The notes below the pieces were generated by a model. That model was not told the origin of the DNA and searched no databases. It saw nothing but the letters and a program-made list of their open reading frames with translations. This document shows positions 21,421 to 33,300 of a stretch of DNA of 64,000 bases, piece by piece. Source of the DNA: Caprimulgus europaeus (taxonomy: Eukaryota > Chordata > Aves > Caprimulgiformes > Caprimulgidae); assembly GCA_907165065.1 (NCBI GenBank), contig OU015529.1, positions 8,667,054 to 8,731,053 on the forward strand. The letters run 5' to 3'. A program made the position numbers and the translations under genes. How positions within the stretch are numbered: the first letter of the stretch is position 1; every line of letters begins with the position of its first letter.

Positions 21421-24400
21421 TATGTGTGTAGTAGAGGAAGAAAGGCTGTTTTATACATCTAGCCATGTTACCACAAACAAAACAGAGCACTCAAGCTTTT
21501 TTTCCCGTGTAAATTGAAAGCATACTGCATTTTTAATTAAAAAAAATAAATTGCTTATTAAACAGGCAAGAGGGGAAAAAAATCTTAAGAGTCTGACACT
21601 TAATGAGGTTTTTAAAGGCATCACCATGCAAATATTGGAGGATTTTTAGAAGTTGGATGTGGTGTGGATGATGTCAATTTAGCATGGTGACCCTGTCAAT
21701 GCAGTCATTTGCTACAGTACTGAAGTATGTAAATTGTTTATTTTTTTTCCCCTTCCAGTCACTAAAATGCCATGTGTTGAGTGCTCAATGAACAAGCTTA
21801 GGCTGAGCTTTGTATATTCCTTTAGTACATTAATTTTATCAATATAATAATATAGGAATTGTCCAAATATAGAACATACATACAGATGATCTACTGTTTA
21901 AATTGTAAATTTAACCAATTCATTTGTATGTAAATTAAATGATGGGGTACCATAAACATACACAAATAATCTTTTCCATTTAACATAATGGAAGAGACAT
22001 TGTCATTAGTATTATTAGGAGTGTGTACACTCTGTTGTGTTTGTTCCTTCTTAAAAGTAGTACACATAAAATTCAGACTGAATCGAAATACATGGCTAAG
22101 GGTTTGCACTGTTTAATGTAGATACTGATTTCCACAAGCTAGTTTTGTGAAGAGGCACTGAAGATGAACCTTTCAGATATTAGTAAAAATAATAACAACT
22201 GAGGCTTTCCCCTTGCCCCAGTGCAGGAGAGGCAGTGCAGGCAGTGGCATCCACCAAAGGGCAGCGGAGTGGCTGTGCAGTGACTTGATCAGTGAGGAGG
22301 AGTGTCCCTCTAAGACCCAACCTTTTGAATATGAGGCTGTTCACAATTTGAGTGATTTTGCAGTTTGAATCAGTAGACTGAAAACATGGAAGTATAAACC
22401 TTTGCCAAGCCTGTGCAATTAGGCTGCAGACTAAGAAAACAGAGAAGGAATCACCTTGAAATCTCAATCTAATTTTAATTTGTGATTTTTGGCTTAATCA
22501 TAATGATATTTCCATGGAAGAGAGATGGTGAGAAGCCAGTGAAGGAGAAGTACAAAACTCGGAACAGCTCCCTGAAGGGTAATACATTTTGTGTATACCA
22601 AGTGGCAGAATATCTCATACTTAGCTTGAAGTAAAAGAGCTGGATTGTGCTAGGAACAGCAGCTCCTTCAGAGCAAGCAGTAAAAGGTGAAAGAATGGGT
22701 GTTATTTGTACAGCAACTGCAACTTTCTTTAATAAAATGCAATTGTTTGTCTTCAACACCAAGGTGGTTCTACCTCACTGAAAAATCCATCTTCAGTGGC
22801 AGGATTTCTGCATTAAAACTACTCTGGGCTAAAGAAGCCCCAAGGTTGTTTTATGCCCATAAGGTTAGTCAGATTCTACCTGATGTCCCTGACATTAAAT
22901 AGACATATATTTGCTCCTGATGAACTTGTCAGATAAATTAATCAAGTGACTTGTTAAATATTTCTCATCTTTAAATATTTGCTTTTTCTTACCAGCACAG
23001 TTCTTTCTGTGACATTTCAATTATTGGCTATTTCAGCTTCTCCTTTAACTTTGGAAGGTCATTTTCTCCATACTCTACAGTAATCCACTTAATAGATTTG
23101 CCTCAGTGTTATGTTTTCTTTTAATTACAGCCTTTGTTTCTGAGAAAAAAATACGATCAGGAATATGTCTCTACTGAACGACCAGTACCTTTACAGGGCG
23201 AGGAAATTGCAAGTTCCTATTTTATTTCTTTAGCACTGGTTTGACTAGAACAAGCTGAAACATGATGTTGCTATTCCCCAGGTAAAATTTAAAATATAGT
23301 TTGGTACCAAATAAGGATTAAAAAGTTTTAAACTCTGACAATTTTTAGAAATATTTGAATACTTCTAATGTATTTGCCATTTGGAATTTCAGTGAAATAG
23401 ATAAAAGTCTTACTAAGTAGTATTTTTTTCAGGAGTAAGAAGTTTCATTGGGAAATTTTGATGGGTCTATTTTTAAGGTTAAATCAGGGAGAGTGGTGAA
23501 TTCCCATTTCTAACTCAATATTATCGTGACTTCCATACACCCTTGTTCCATGTTGTCTTCATCTGTTTACCTTCAGGGGATGGTTATGCTTAATAGATAC
23601 ACATGGCATACGGTCACCCCAGTAATCAGAAGCCAAGTCCTGCAACTCCTACTTACATGCTCCATCTCTTTTATCATTCATAAAAGCCAGAGTAACAAAT
23701 TTAAGATGTAGCCTAAAAATTATCTGGAGTTTAAAAGAGCACAGAGTCAAACAATTCCTCAGTAGCATTTCTTATCAATATAGATTGTGGTATTATAAAC
23801 TGGTACCACCTAGACTAGGCACTGAAGTTTTCTGAGCACATTTAACCAGAGCAGCTGCTGTTTCTGCTGCTCTGCCTTTTCTGGGTGCCAATAGCTGAAC
23901 TTGGCATGCTGACACTTGGAGCTAATTGCTGCCTAGATTACAGGAACCAAACCTGGTCCCACTTCAGCAAGGGTTCCCCTTAGCCCATTTTCTCCTGCTT
24001 TTAGTGATTCCAACACACTTTAATTCTTTTGCACTACTTTTTAATATCTCAAAAGGAGAATTTCCTGGAATTGAGGAGAAAATGAGTCATAGATTTCAGG
24101 GCAATTTTCTTCAAATTCCTCCTGCCAAAATACCACAATAATTGACCTCTTTCCTTATGGATTTCTGTCCTCTAAACCATTGAATAACCCCTGCCCAGCA
24201 CCTTCAATCCTTCTGACACTGAGCAGGAATTTTGGGAATTCAGCTTCTAGTAATTGTTTCCAGGCTTCTTCACGACACTCATTCTATGAACTGGTGTTAT
24301 GGATAAACATAAGCCACTAGAGATGGCATTGGCATTACACTGCTCCCCACGTTGGCCACCTCATGTCAAACACTTTTCCAGCATTGATACCAATGATGCA

Positions 24401-26245
24401 AAGTTCCTCATGACTCCTTCAGTTGGACATTGCTTTGACAGCAGGAGATGACATTCAAAGTCCTGCTGTTGTAAGTGCAAAAATGTTGTCTTTTATTGTT
24501 TTATTCTTGTCTGAAGTACAGCCCCCGCTCCACCCTTTTCTGAATTAATTTCCTCTATCTACTTGGAAGCACCAAAGAGCTGCAAATGGTTGACTCATGC
24601 CACCAAGTTCTTGGTATCAGTCTCAGTAACATAAATGCATCTCAGGTCGGTAGTCTCAGTCCATATTTACTGACCAGTTGCATAAAAGCAGTTTCACAGT
24701 GGGCACTAGCAGGCAGCAGCATTCTTCTGGCTGACCACAGATGGTAACACGAGGTATGTTAGCACTATCTGGTCTGCATTGTACCTAGTCTTTGTGTCTA
24801 CTTGGTCACCCAGGCCTGTCTCACCAGTGTGAAGTTCACTTAGACCACAGTAATAAACCTTTTCAGAGCTACAAACTGACAAGTAGGTCATGCCAGGCTT
24901 GCTTGCTCCAACTCTTTAGCTTGTCTGCACAGAATAAAAAGTTGATTTTGACAACTGCACTTGTCCCTAGGTGGAAGCTTAAAAGATACAAAAGCTTAAC
25001 CCCATAGATTTACTGAACCACAGGGAGATGTAAACTCCTTCAAGCACAGAAACCAGTAAATCTACTGAAACTCTGGAGTAGTTTTCAAGATGGAATTAAA
25101 ACATCATGGTCCTCTTCTGATAATGTTTATGGAATAGGATATTTGTGACAGAAGGAAGCTTTTGTCAAAAACAGGAGAGTCTGAAGATGCAAAAATTACT
25201 GTTTAGGGAGCCACCATTTATTGTAGTAGGAGATACTGCAGAGAGCACGTTGCTGAGAAATAGAAAAGTGTGTCCTCATAGGTAGAAGGCAGAGAACTAA
25301 TACTTTTTTTTCCCTTTGACTTTGTGAATGGGCCCATAGAAGCTGTTTCTCCTTTTAAGAAGTGAAGCAATTCTCTCAGACATGTGCTACCCAAAATGCA
25401 GCTGATGGGTGCACACCATCTCCTTTCCACATCCCCTAACCTGATTACTAGTAATGACATCCTCTGCATGCTTTGGGGTTGGACAAAGACTTTAACCCTT
25501 AAGTGAAAGTTAATTCAGGAGGAATGTTTGTCAGGATTGTTAGAGGTGGAACAAAGCCCCACAGTGGATTGCATCTGGCAGTCAGGAGTGTGCAACCTGG
25601 ACTGAGCCAAGTCACATGCTGCTTGTAAAGGAAGGTGGAGGTAAAAACTGAAAGCAAAAACATGGTCTTGAATTTCACATTACCTCCTCTCTGGGAGGGT
25701 CACGGTAGAAGTAAGGCATAAACCCAACCTCTACCTCTTCCCAGTGTCCTTCTTTGTTTCTGGATAAGAAAAAAAAAATAATCCAAAAGGACAGGTAGTG
25801 GAAGTAATTGGTTCAAAGCACTGCAACATGTGGGAGACTTAACTGGTGGCAATTATTAATCTCTGTGTTCTCCCTCCCCCCATTACTGCTACTGAGTCTG
25901 CTTACCAGGGTTTGTGTATGCTGTTTTGTGTAGCATTGCTTAGTGCTGACATGAGTACTTGTGTTTAGTTCCACTCATACTGGGAAGGTGTATGTGTCTT
26001 TCACCTGAGGGTATGTCTAAATTTGCACTTGTTGTGTAAAGTGCAAGTTGACCAGAGCTGCAGCAAAGAGGAAATAGCAGGGGAAGGCTCAAGTAAAAGT
26101 AATTTTTGTTACATTGTGATGATGAAGGGATTAATGGAGGGTAGGCAGAAAGAATGCAGATAAAGGTAACAACAGGTAGCATTTGGACCCAGGAAGACTG
26201 GCATTCACTGTGAACTGAGGATATCCAATGTTAGTATTTTCCTGC

Positions 26246-26261
26246 TTTTTTTTTTTTTTTT
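26246..26261 (+). repeat. Poly-T tract
   Basis: A run of 16 T is followed by AATTTTTCCC. It is simple homopolymer sequence inside the possible long 3' UTR. Confidence 0.85.
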
Positions 26262-26617
26262 AATTTTTCCCTTCCTTTTTCCAAAAGTATCTGTCTAGAA
26301 CATGCTTCCATTTTCTGGAGGAAATTCTTACACAAATAGTTACCTTCTTGTGTAAATTCTATGTTGTATTATGGATTTCTGTACATCTCACTGCAGGTTA
26401 TTATGTGTCAGGTCTTCAGTCATAATGGCTGATAATTTGTTGTAAAAAAAATAAAACCACTGTTCACTTGTTCCTGTTGACTTACTTAAACATTGTTCTA
26501 AGGACATTGCTCTTTGGACCGTCCACACTTTGGAAATCAATTCATGATGTTTGGCGTTTTCTGTTAGCATAATCCTCCTGCATTAGTATTGTACATATCC
26601 AGAAAACAATCCCTCTC

Positions 26618-26623
26618 AATAAA
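26618..26623 (+). terminator. GFRA1: Candidate distal poly(A) signal
   Basis: AATAAA occurs in 'CCCTCTCAATAAACATTATT', followed by a T-rich run (CTCTTTTTTTATT) and further on GTTTTTGTG, an arrangement typical of a genuine 3' end. A second AATAAA lies at 26820-26825. If used by GFRA1, the 3' UTR would be about 7.7 kb. The link to GFRA1 is inference from strand, position and lack of another upstream plus-strand gene. Confidence 0.35.
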
Positions 26624-26728
26624 CATTATTCTCTTTTTTTATTAAAACGCATGTTTTTGTGAGAAAAAATTCCTGGTTGGTTGTTCTGTTTTGATTTATA
26701 CAAAAAAAGGAAGCTTGATAGGCAAAAG

Positions 26729-26744
26729 AAAAAAAAAAAAAAAA
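26729..26744 (+). repeat. Poly-A tract
   Basis: A run of 16 A sits in an A-rich context (GGCAAAAG before it, GGAAAC after). It could mark an old retroposed tail, but no retroposon body was recognised upstream. Confidence 0.85.
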
Positions 26745-27092
26745 GGAAACAAGCTTATTAAAGGTTGATCTCGTTGTTCCCTGTTGTTTTACAGTCCACT
26801 ATGATCTAAGAAAATAAGAAATAAAGCTTTTCCCTTTAAATTTCTGTGCATTTGCTTGCTCCCTAGTCTTTTTGTGTTAGTGAATGTGGCCTGCAAAATT
26901 ACAATGAGTAGGGAATCAGATGGAAATGATGGAAAGATGGGCACAAGAGTGGCCAGCTGGCCCTATTCATACTTGTTCACTCTCTGGCACGCAAACACGC
27001 CTCCACACCCATCCCACCCCTTCATCCTGCCAGGCCAGAAAGAAAGGGCTCGCTCCTGTTTTCACACAGTGGAAGCAAAAGAGATGCAAAGG

Positions 27093-27118
27093 CTTCGAAG
27101 ACAAAAGGGTCTTCGAAG
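27093..27118. repeat. Perfect 10-bp inverted repeat (hairpin) next to a G-rich tract
   Basis: The arms CTTCGAAGAC (27093-27102) and GTCTTCGAAG (27109-27118) are exactly complementary with the 6-base loop AAAAGG. Each arm also contains the self-palindrome CTTCGAAG. A G-rich run (GGGTGGGGCGGGGGGAGG) follows directly from 27118. The structure is exact; a function is not known. Confidence 0.65.
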
Positions 27119-27528
27119 GGTGGGGCGGGGGGAGGATATTTTAGGAAACGCACACTGTGCTGGAAGGGGAGAGGGAAGGTGGACAAACAAGCTTTCATGA
27201 TGCACTTGCTTGTGTTGATGACTAGAAACCACGAAAATAATTTCAGCGTTTGCTCATAATCAAACTGAGACTTAACAAATGAATATATTATGGGCAAAGA
27301 GCAATCACACCCACCTATGAAAAACTGCTGCCCAGCAAAGGGCAGGCCAAAGCCTCTTGCCAATTTAAGACCAGACGGTTTCAATTGGTGTTGCCTCAGA
27401 AAGGGGAAGCAAGGTTTGGGCACAGGATGATAGAAGAAAAGATGCGAGTGGTAGAAATGCACGTTAATCCAAGATGAAAGGGCTGCTTTTTTAGGGCTGC
27501 AAATACTTTCCCAACTAACACAGCAGCA

Positions 27529-27557
27529 GGTCACCATCCTGCATGGTCACCATCCTG
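27529..27557 (+). repeat. 16-bp-period tandem duplication
   Basis: GGTCACCATCCTG occurs exactly at 27529-27541 and 27545-27557, separated by CAT. It is a small local duplication in otherwise unique sequence. Confidence 0.7.
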
Positions 27558-29370
27558 TTTTGGCAGCTTCAGAAGGGGCTAGAGTTGTGTGAGGTGATGC
27601 AAGCAGGAGGAGATGTTTAGCTGTCCTGGCATCATTTGCTGCTCAGATGTTCTGCATTTCTGGAGGTGGGAAGGGAAGGCAGCAGAATCTGTATGGGAGC
27701 ATCCAACAGCTCAGCTGGGATTCCTGGGCCACCTACTGAAGTTGCTTGGATTTAGGAGTCACTCTGCTGCTATTTTGGTCCTGTGCATAAAGTGCTGCAG
27801 GTACTTCAGCTCCTGTGGTGCCATCTGCAAACGTTTAACTGTTTCAAAGACACACGGTTGGGGAATGTGATGTACAAAAGCAATCAAAATGTTTGACAAT
27901 ACAAGTTAGCATTAGGCTTTCTTTCTACCTGCTTTCCTTCTGGCTGTATCCTACCACAGCACCAGAGCTGTGAAGGAGGAGAATCAGGAGAAGGGGACAG
28001 CAGTGAAGCCTCTGTGCAAGAGTTACAGCTCCATGACAAACTCACTGAGCAGCAGCCTCTCTGGGGACAGATGAAACTGAGCTGTGTTCGACACCACTAA
28101 GCAGCCAGCTATGCGTGACCAGATGGGTTGTGCCCGTCATCTGTGCGTTTGATTTTTAGGTTTTGTTTTGTTGGGGTTTTTCATTATTTATTTATTTTAA
28201 TTATTACTATTTGCACATTGCTCCCCTTTGACAATTTTCCCCTGGGCTGGGAGTTAATGACAACAGGGCTACTTTTACTGGACAAAGGCCAACTGGGTAA
28301 GTTAGTACCAAGGGTCTCCCTAGAAGGTGCACAAACATAAGGAATTGTGCCATGTTGCCCTTCTTCCACATGTTCATGTTATGCCATTAATAAAGAATGA
28401 TGCTTCGTGGCAGCAATCTCTTGTCATGACAAAGAAGACCAGTGTCCTCAGGAGGAAATTGTGTTTCCTCCCCACTAACCTCGGTGCTAGGTGTTAAATA
28501 AATAACACCCATCACACCCAGCAATTTGAAATGTCAGTAAAGTCACATTGTGGTCTAGTGATGCTCAGACAAGTAGGAGTAACTACTTTTAATGACATTT
28601 ATATGATAATTTCAATTAAGTGGGTTGAGTAATGCAGAAATATTTTAAATGGCACCTTAGTAAGCAGATGAAGAAAATGGGTTGACATCTTCAAAGCAGG
28701 CATATGATGGACTTGTTAGAGAGGGCAAATTGGCCATCTTCCTATGAGGAGTTTTCTAAAAGATGTAGTTTCAGTGAGACATTAAACCAGAAGAGGATCT
28801 TAACTGCCTAGGACATGGATTTTGAAAGGTGGTCCTAACCAATTTCCAAGCATGTTCCTATGGCTCTCCAAACCATTCTGCCCAAGCAATCGACCAGCTC
28901 TGACACTTGCACATCTTTGTGTGTTGGCAACAAAAACTGTCTGTGTTATTGTCTGGTTCATGCTGAATTCTGTTTTACATTCAGAGACAAGAGTATGATT
29001 TCCTGAAACAATTTTTTGGTAACAATAAACTCAATTGTTTTGGTGATACACATGTCTTTTTTGGCCCCAAATAGAAATTACATCCCCTAATTCTGCTTTG
29101 CCAAATTTTTGTATCTATATTAATTATAGAAAACTGCAGAGCAACAGCCAGGGACTGGAAAATGTTGCTCCAAAGTAATTGTGCAGAGGGTTTCTTCTGT
29201 TTTGTTTTGTTTCCAAAGAGAATGCTAGAAAATATATTGCTTTGAGGTGGAAAGTATAATTCACAGTCTTTAATAAAAAACACATTTATGTTTTGTAACA
29301 TTCCAAAATAAAGACTAGTAGTCAATTGTTTTGGAAGGACCTGGCATTCAAGCTTCTTAATTGCTATTGC

Positions 29371-29416
29371 GTATATATATATTTTTTTTTTATTATTATT
29401 TTTATTTTTTTTTTTT
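29371..29416 (+). repeat. AT/T-rich simple repeat
   Basis: A (TA)n stretch is followed by poly-T, (ATT)n and another poly-T. It is low-complexity sequence with likely length variation. Confidence 0.85.
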
Positions 29417-30302
29417 AAAGAACAATATTCCACCAACATTCTCAGTGAAGTTAGCTAAAGAGATGGCATCTATCTCTGGGCTTGCAAGTGTGGCACATCT
29501 CTCTTGCTTTCAAAGAGACATTGATGCAAAAATCGTAAAGAGAGGCAGGTCTGAAGGTGTCTCACAAAATATACACACACAGATGAACAAACATAAAAAC
29601 AAAAATTAAAAAATAAATCTACATTCACCAATCTGCTGCTGGCTTCATTTTGGATAGGAGAGACCTCAAAGGTAGTATTAACCTGGCTGAGCAGTGATAT
29701 TTGGCTGTTTATCAGAGGTCAGAATCTGGTGGCTATAAATACAGTTTAGCTTTTATTTGTCTCCAGAACAATATTTGTCAATACTGCAGTGCTGAGTTTT
29801 GAGCAGATCAATGGCTGTACATAACTCACTGCCTGAGGGCTTTATTATTAATACAAATGTACGCAGCCTAACTATTGAGTGACATGATTAGAGAGGCATT
29901 GTCCTTCCCTCTGTGACTTTGACTGATGTGAAATTTAAGTTAAAGCCCACCAACACATAGCCAGGATTCTGTTCAAACTTGCAAGAAACTGTTTCTCCTT
30001 CTCTGTTCCTCATGGGTGTTGTTAAATAATCTAAGGAAGATTACTCAAACTGAGTTTTGGAGTGTCAGCAACCTGAGCTAGCATATAGAAAGAAAGAAGT
30101 TTGCTTTCTTGGGTGAAAGGCTGAGTTATCTCTGTTCAACATCTTCAGTGGAATGGGATTAGATGAGTTTCTGAGAGTCTCCAGAACTTTCATCCTCCTT
30201 AAATGCCACAGCATGGGACTGTGGCATAATTCAGAACTAACATGAACTGGTGATCCTGGTTTAAGTTAATGTCTCATTTCAAAAAAATAAAGAAGTACAC
30301 TT

Positions 30303-30340
30303 AAACAAACAAATAAATAAATAAATAAATATATGTATAT
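30303..30340 (+). repeat. (AAAC)n/(AAAT)n microsatellite
   Basis: About two AAAC units are followed by five to six AAAT units and a short TA-rich end. It is a tetranucleotide microsatellite. Confidence 0.85.
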
Positions 30341-33300
30341 TGCTGAAGCAGGAGACTTTTCTACTTGGAACCTAGTACCTGTGTTACCTCACACATTGCA
30401 ACCGTTGCATGTTGGGGTCTACACAGATGTTATGCTGACACATTAATCTGACCTGAGGTTGGTCACAAGCACTCTTAGTGCAGTCTGATGTCTGCTGCAC
30501 CTCAAATACCACCACTTGCTACAGCCCCCGTGGGCGTCAGAAGCAGCCAGATGCTAAGCTAAGGAAGATGCTTTGCAGGCACACAACTGGCTGGAGAAAC
30601 AGTTGTCCTGTCAGTCCAGTGGTGCCCAACTATCTGATATGTGAACAGGCAACTGACTGGTGAGCTGTACGGTGTTACCCTCTTAGATAATATTTAACCT
30701 GAGTTCATAAAAGGAATCCTGTTGACCAAAAAAGGGATAAATAGCTGCATATAATGCCCATTGGTTGCTGGTACATTAAGTATTGCTGTGAGACCTGCTC
30801 CTGAAGTGAGCATATATATGCATGTTTAGACAACTTTTTTAAACCAATTTTTAAAATAAATGGAACAATCTTGTGCTTACTTGATATGTAGCAGTGAGAT
30901 TTTTAAAAATGCCACTCAGTATAGAATAGGAATATTTTTCTGCTGAAGAACACAATATTAGTGTAATTGGGGGGGTTTCTTGTGTGATTACAGACTATCT
31001 ACACTTGACAATAACTTAACTTTCAACACCCAGTGACATTAATTTCAGTTGACTTCCTGTCTTAAGGTCAAAAACATTAATCAGTACTTCTATCATTAGC
31101 TCAGTTTCCTTTTCTATTAAGTGATTATGATCACTTACTATTAATGAGTCGTGAAGTTTTAATAAATTTTTGCTAGTGTGAAATTGCTAAACAGTAATTA
31201 TGGCATATACTGTATGGATGGTTTGTTCCACAATGTACATTTTGCTTAATGTTGGTTAGAAACATTCACAAAAAACAACAGAAAATAATTAAGTAGTTAT
31301 GGCAGTGGATGTGGAATGGCCTTTTCACCACGTTTATAGTCAATAAAAAGACAAAGCAGGTCATTTTTTTTTGTCACTGCTGGAATTATTGTATTTCTGG
31401 ACCTTGTGACTTTTCAGTTCTTTATATGAAATGGCACTGCCAAGGCTGCTTACTAAACAGGAAATGAAAGAAAATATAACATCTTTTAAGAGCTATTTTT
31501 TTTTAACTTGTGTTATATTTCTACTGTTCTGGCATTGAAACAACAAGGTTAAAAAACAAAAGCCAGACCCTTTCCATTAATACAGAAGAGTAATAACACA
31601 GCAGATTCCATTGCCAAAAAGTAACGTCTGAATACTGGCTTGGCTTTCCTGTGGCTTGCTGTTACTCACAGACACATCTAAACAACCAATGCCAGCTGCT
31701 CATTTGGAGCTTGGCTGAGGATTTTATTGGTTAACTGACTTTTTTAAACAGTCATCAAGCAGGAGCTGGGCTAACAGTAGCTGACGAACTGGAAGGTGAC
31801 TCTGAACACTGAACATATCAAGAGGGTATATTAAAGAAAACAAAGGAAGTTGCAGTGATAACAGTTTCTCAGCTAACTGCCCCCTGTTCCCAGTTTTCTG
31901 GTTTGCTGACATCAGTGAAATTTGCTGAGAAGACTATACCTGCTAGAGCCATTGCAGATGTACTCCCTTTTGTACTGAAGCCAAATGTTCTGGACCACCC
32001 CAATGGAGGAGTAGAGTCAAATGAGGCACACTGGCTTCATTGAGCACTCTTTCTGTGACATTGCACCCATCTCACAGAAGTGAGGTCCTTAAAAATGTAA
32101 GAAGATTAAACCCTTTTCAGTGTTTGTTGTTATACTGATAGTAACATGCATGGAATGGAAGTTGTCTGTTTTGAAAGCCCTGGCTGGGATGCCATCTGGG
32201 ACAGTATTATCCCTTTTTAGTAAATCTCATCAAACTGGTGCTGAAAAATTGAAGATGGTTCCAAGAAGAGCCAAAAAGACAATTCTAGGACTGTGAAAGG
32301 TGTGGCTAATAGTAAATCTCTAACAGTGCAATCTCATCACAAAACCACTACATATTGTCTTGAACACTGATTGTGTTTCTGTTCCTTGTTCCTAAGAAGG
32401 AATAGAACACCAATTAGAAATTAGAAAATGAATAGAAAGTTTTCCATCCCATAAACAAATCTTTAACAAGGCTGGCTGACTGAATGTTAAATCTAGACCA
32501 GTTCACAAAAGTGTTGGATTTTTAGAAGAGAAAAGTAAGTAAACATAAGAAAAAAGTAAAGAAGATTTGTACTGTGTTCTCCACCATTGAACAAAATCTT
32601 TAAAACCAGACATGGTGTTTTTCCCAGACAAAAGTTGTGTTCAAAGAATAATTAAGGCAAGTCCTACACCTTGCATAGTGCCAGAGGACAGCCTCTTAGT
32701 CTGTAATGGGTAAACCCATTTTTCTATTATTTAGTTCTGTAGAGTTTGAGGTTGCCACTTCGAGATGTCAGAATGGAGTCTTTGCATTAACTTTGAAGAT
32801 TCTTTGTATTCTAAAATGCAAGAACAAGACACTATTCCTCTGGTTGTTTCAACCATGGAGGAATCACAGCAGATCTTGACTGAGAGCATATGTGTATGCG
32901 TGGGAAGGCTGGCATTGCATACGGCTGCAAAATGTCTCATGTTAGTTGACTCCTGTGCCGGGGAAGGATAACGCCAGCGGGGTGCAGTCAGAGATATTGC
33001 TCCAGCAAGTATTCTGTCATACCACTGCAGAACCATGTGGTGTGATTCACAGCTGTATTTCAATTCAAATCTAGTGTTAGTCTATCAGAAATTGAACTTG
33101 TCCTCGTTTTCTGTTATAAAAATGGTGAATGCCCTGGATCGGTAGGAAAGACGGTCTGGCATAGCCTAGGATTAAATAGACGTAAAATAATCAGCTTCTT
33201 GTGTCTTCAGCAAAAGCCATGGCACTGTAAATAGCAGTTCTGTCCAAAGTACACAGTTGCACCGCACTACTGGGACAAGGTCATAACTTCATTGGTAGCT

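Larger units (their letters stand above)
18951..26640 (+). other. GFRA1: Probable GFRA1 3' UTR (distal limit uncertain)
   Basis: Sequence after the stop codon is non-coding. Its first 300 bases (about 18999-19230) resemble the human GFRA1 3' UTR as I remember it. Shared words in order include 'CTGTTTCCTGTCCTCT', 'AAGCTTCTTGTGATC', 'GGTGCAGTGCTACATTCCA', 'GGCTTTTGGGCATGCAGTGT' and 'TTTTAAAGAGACAGTGTATA'. The UTR could end at a proximal signal near 19839 or at a mRNA-like end near 26618. The long version would be about 7.7 kb, which would fit the long GFRA1 transcripts I recall in mammals. The interval is AT-rich, has no recognised repeat, and has no convincing coding frame. The first kilobase is well supported; the rest is inference. 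Confidence 0.5.

Noticed and set aside
28981-29439. 152-codon minus-strand frame
   Set aside because: It starts near a low-complexity T/AT tract that encodes a run of Lys and Asn, and has no recognisable domain. Chance in AT-rich DNA.
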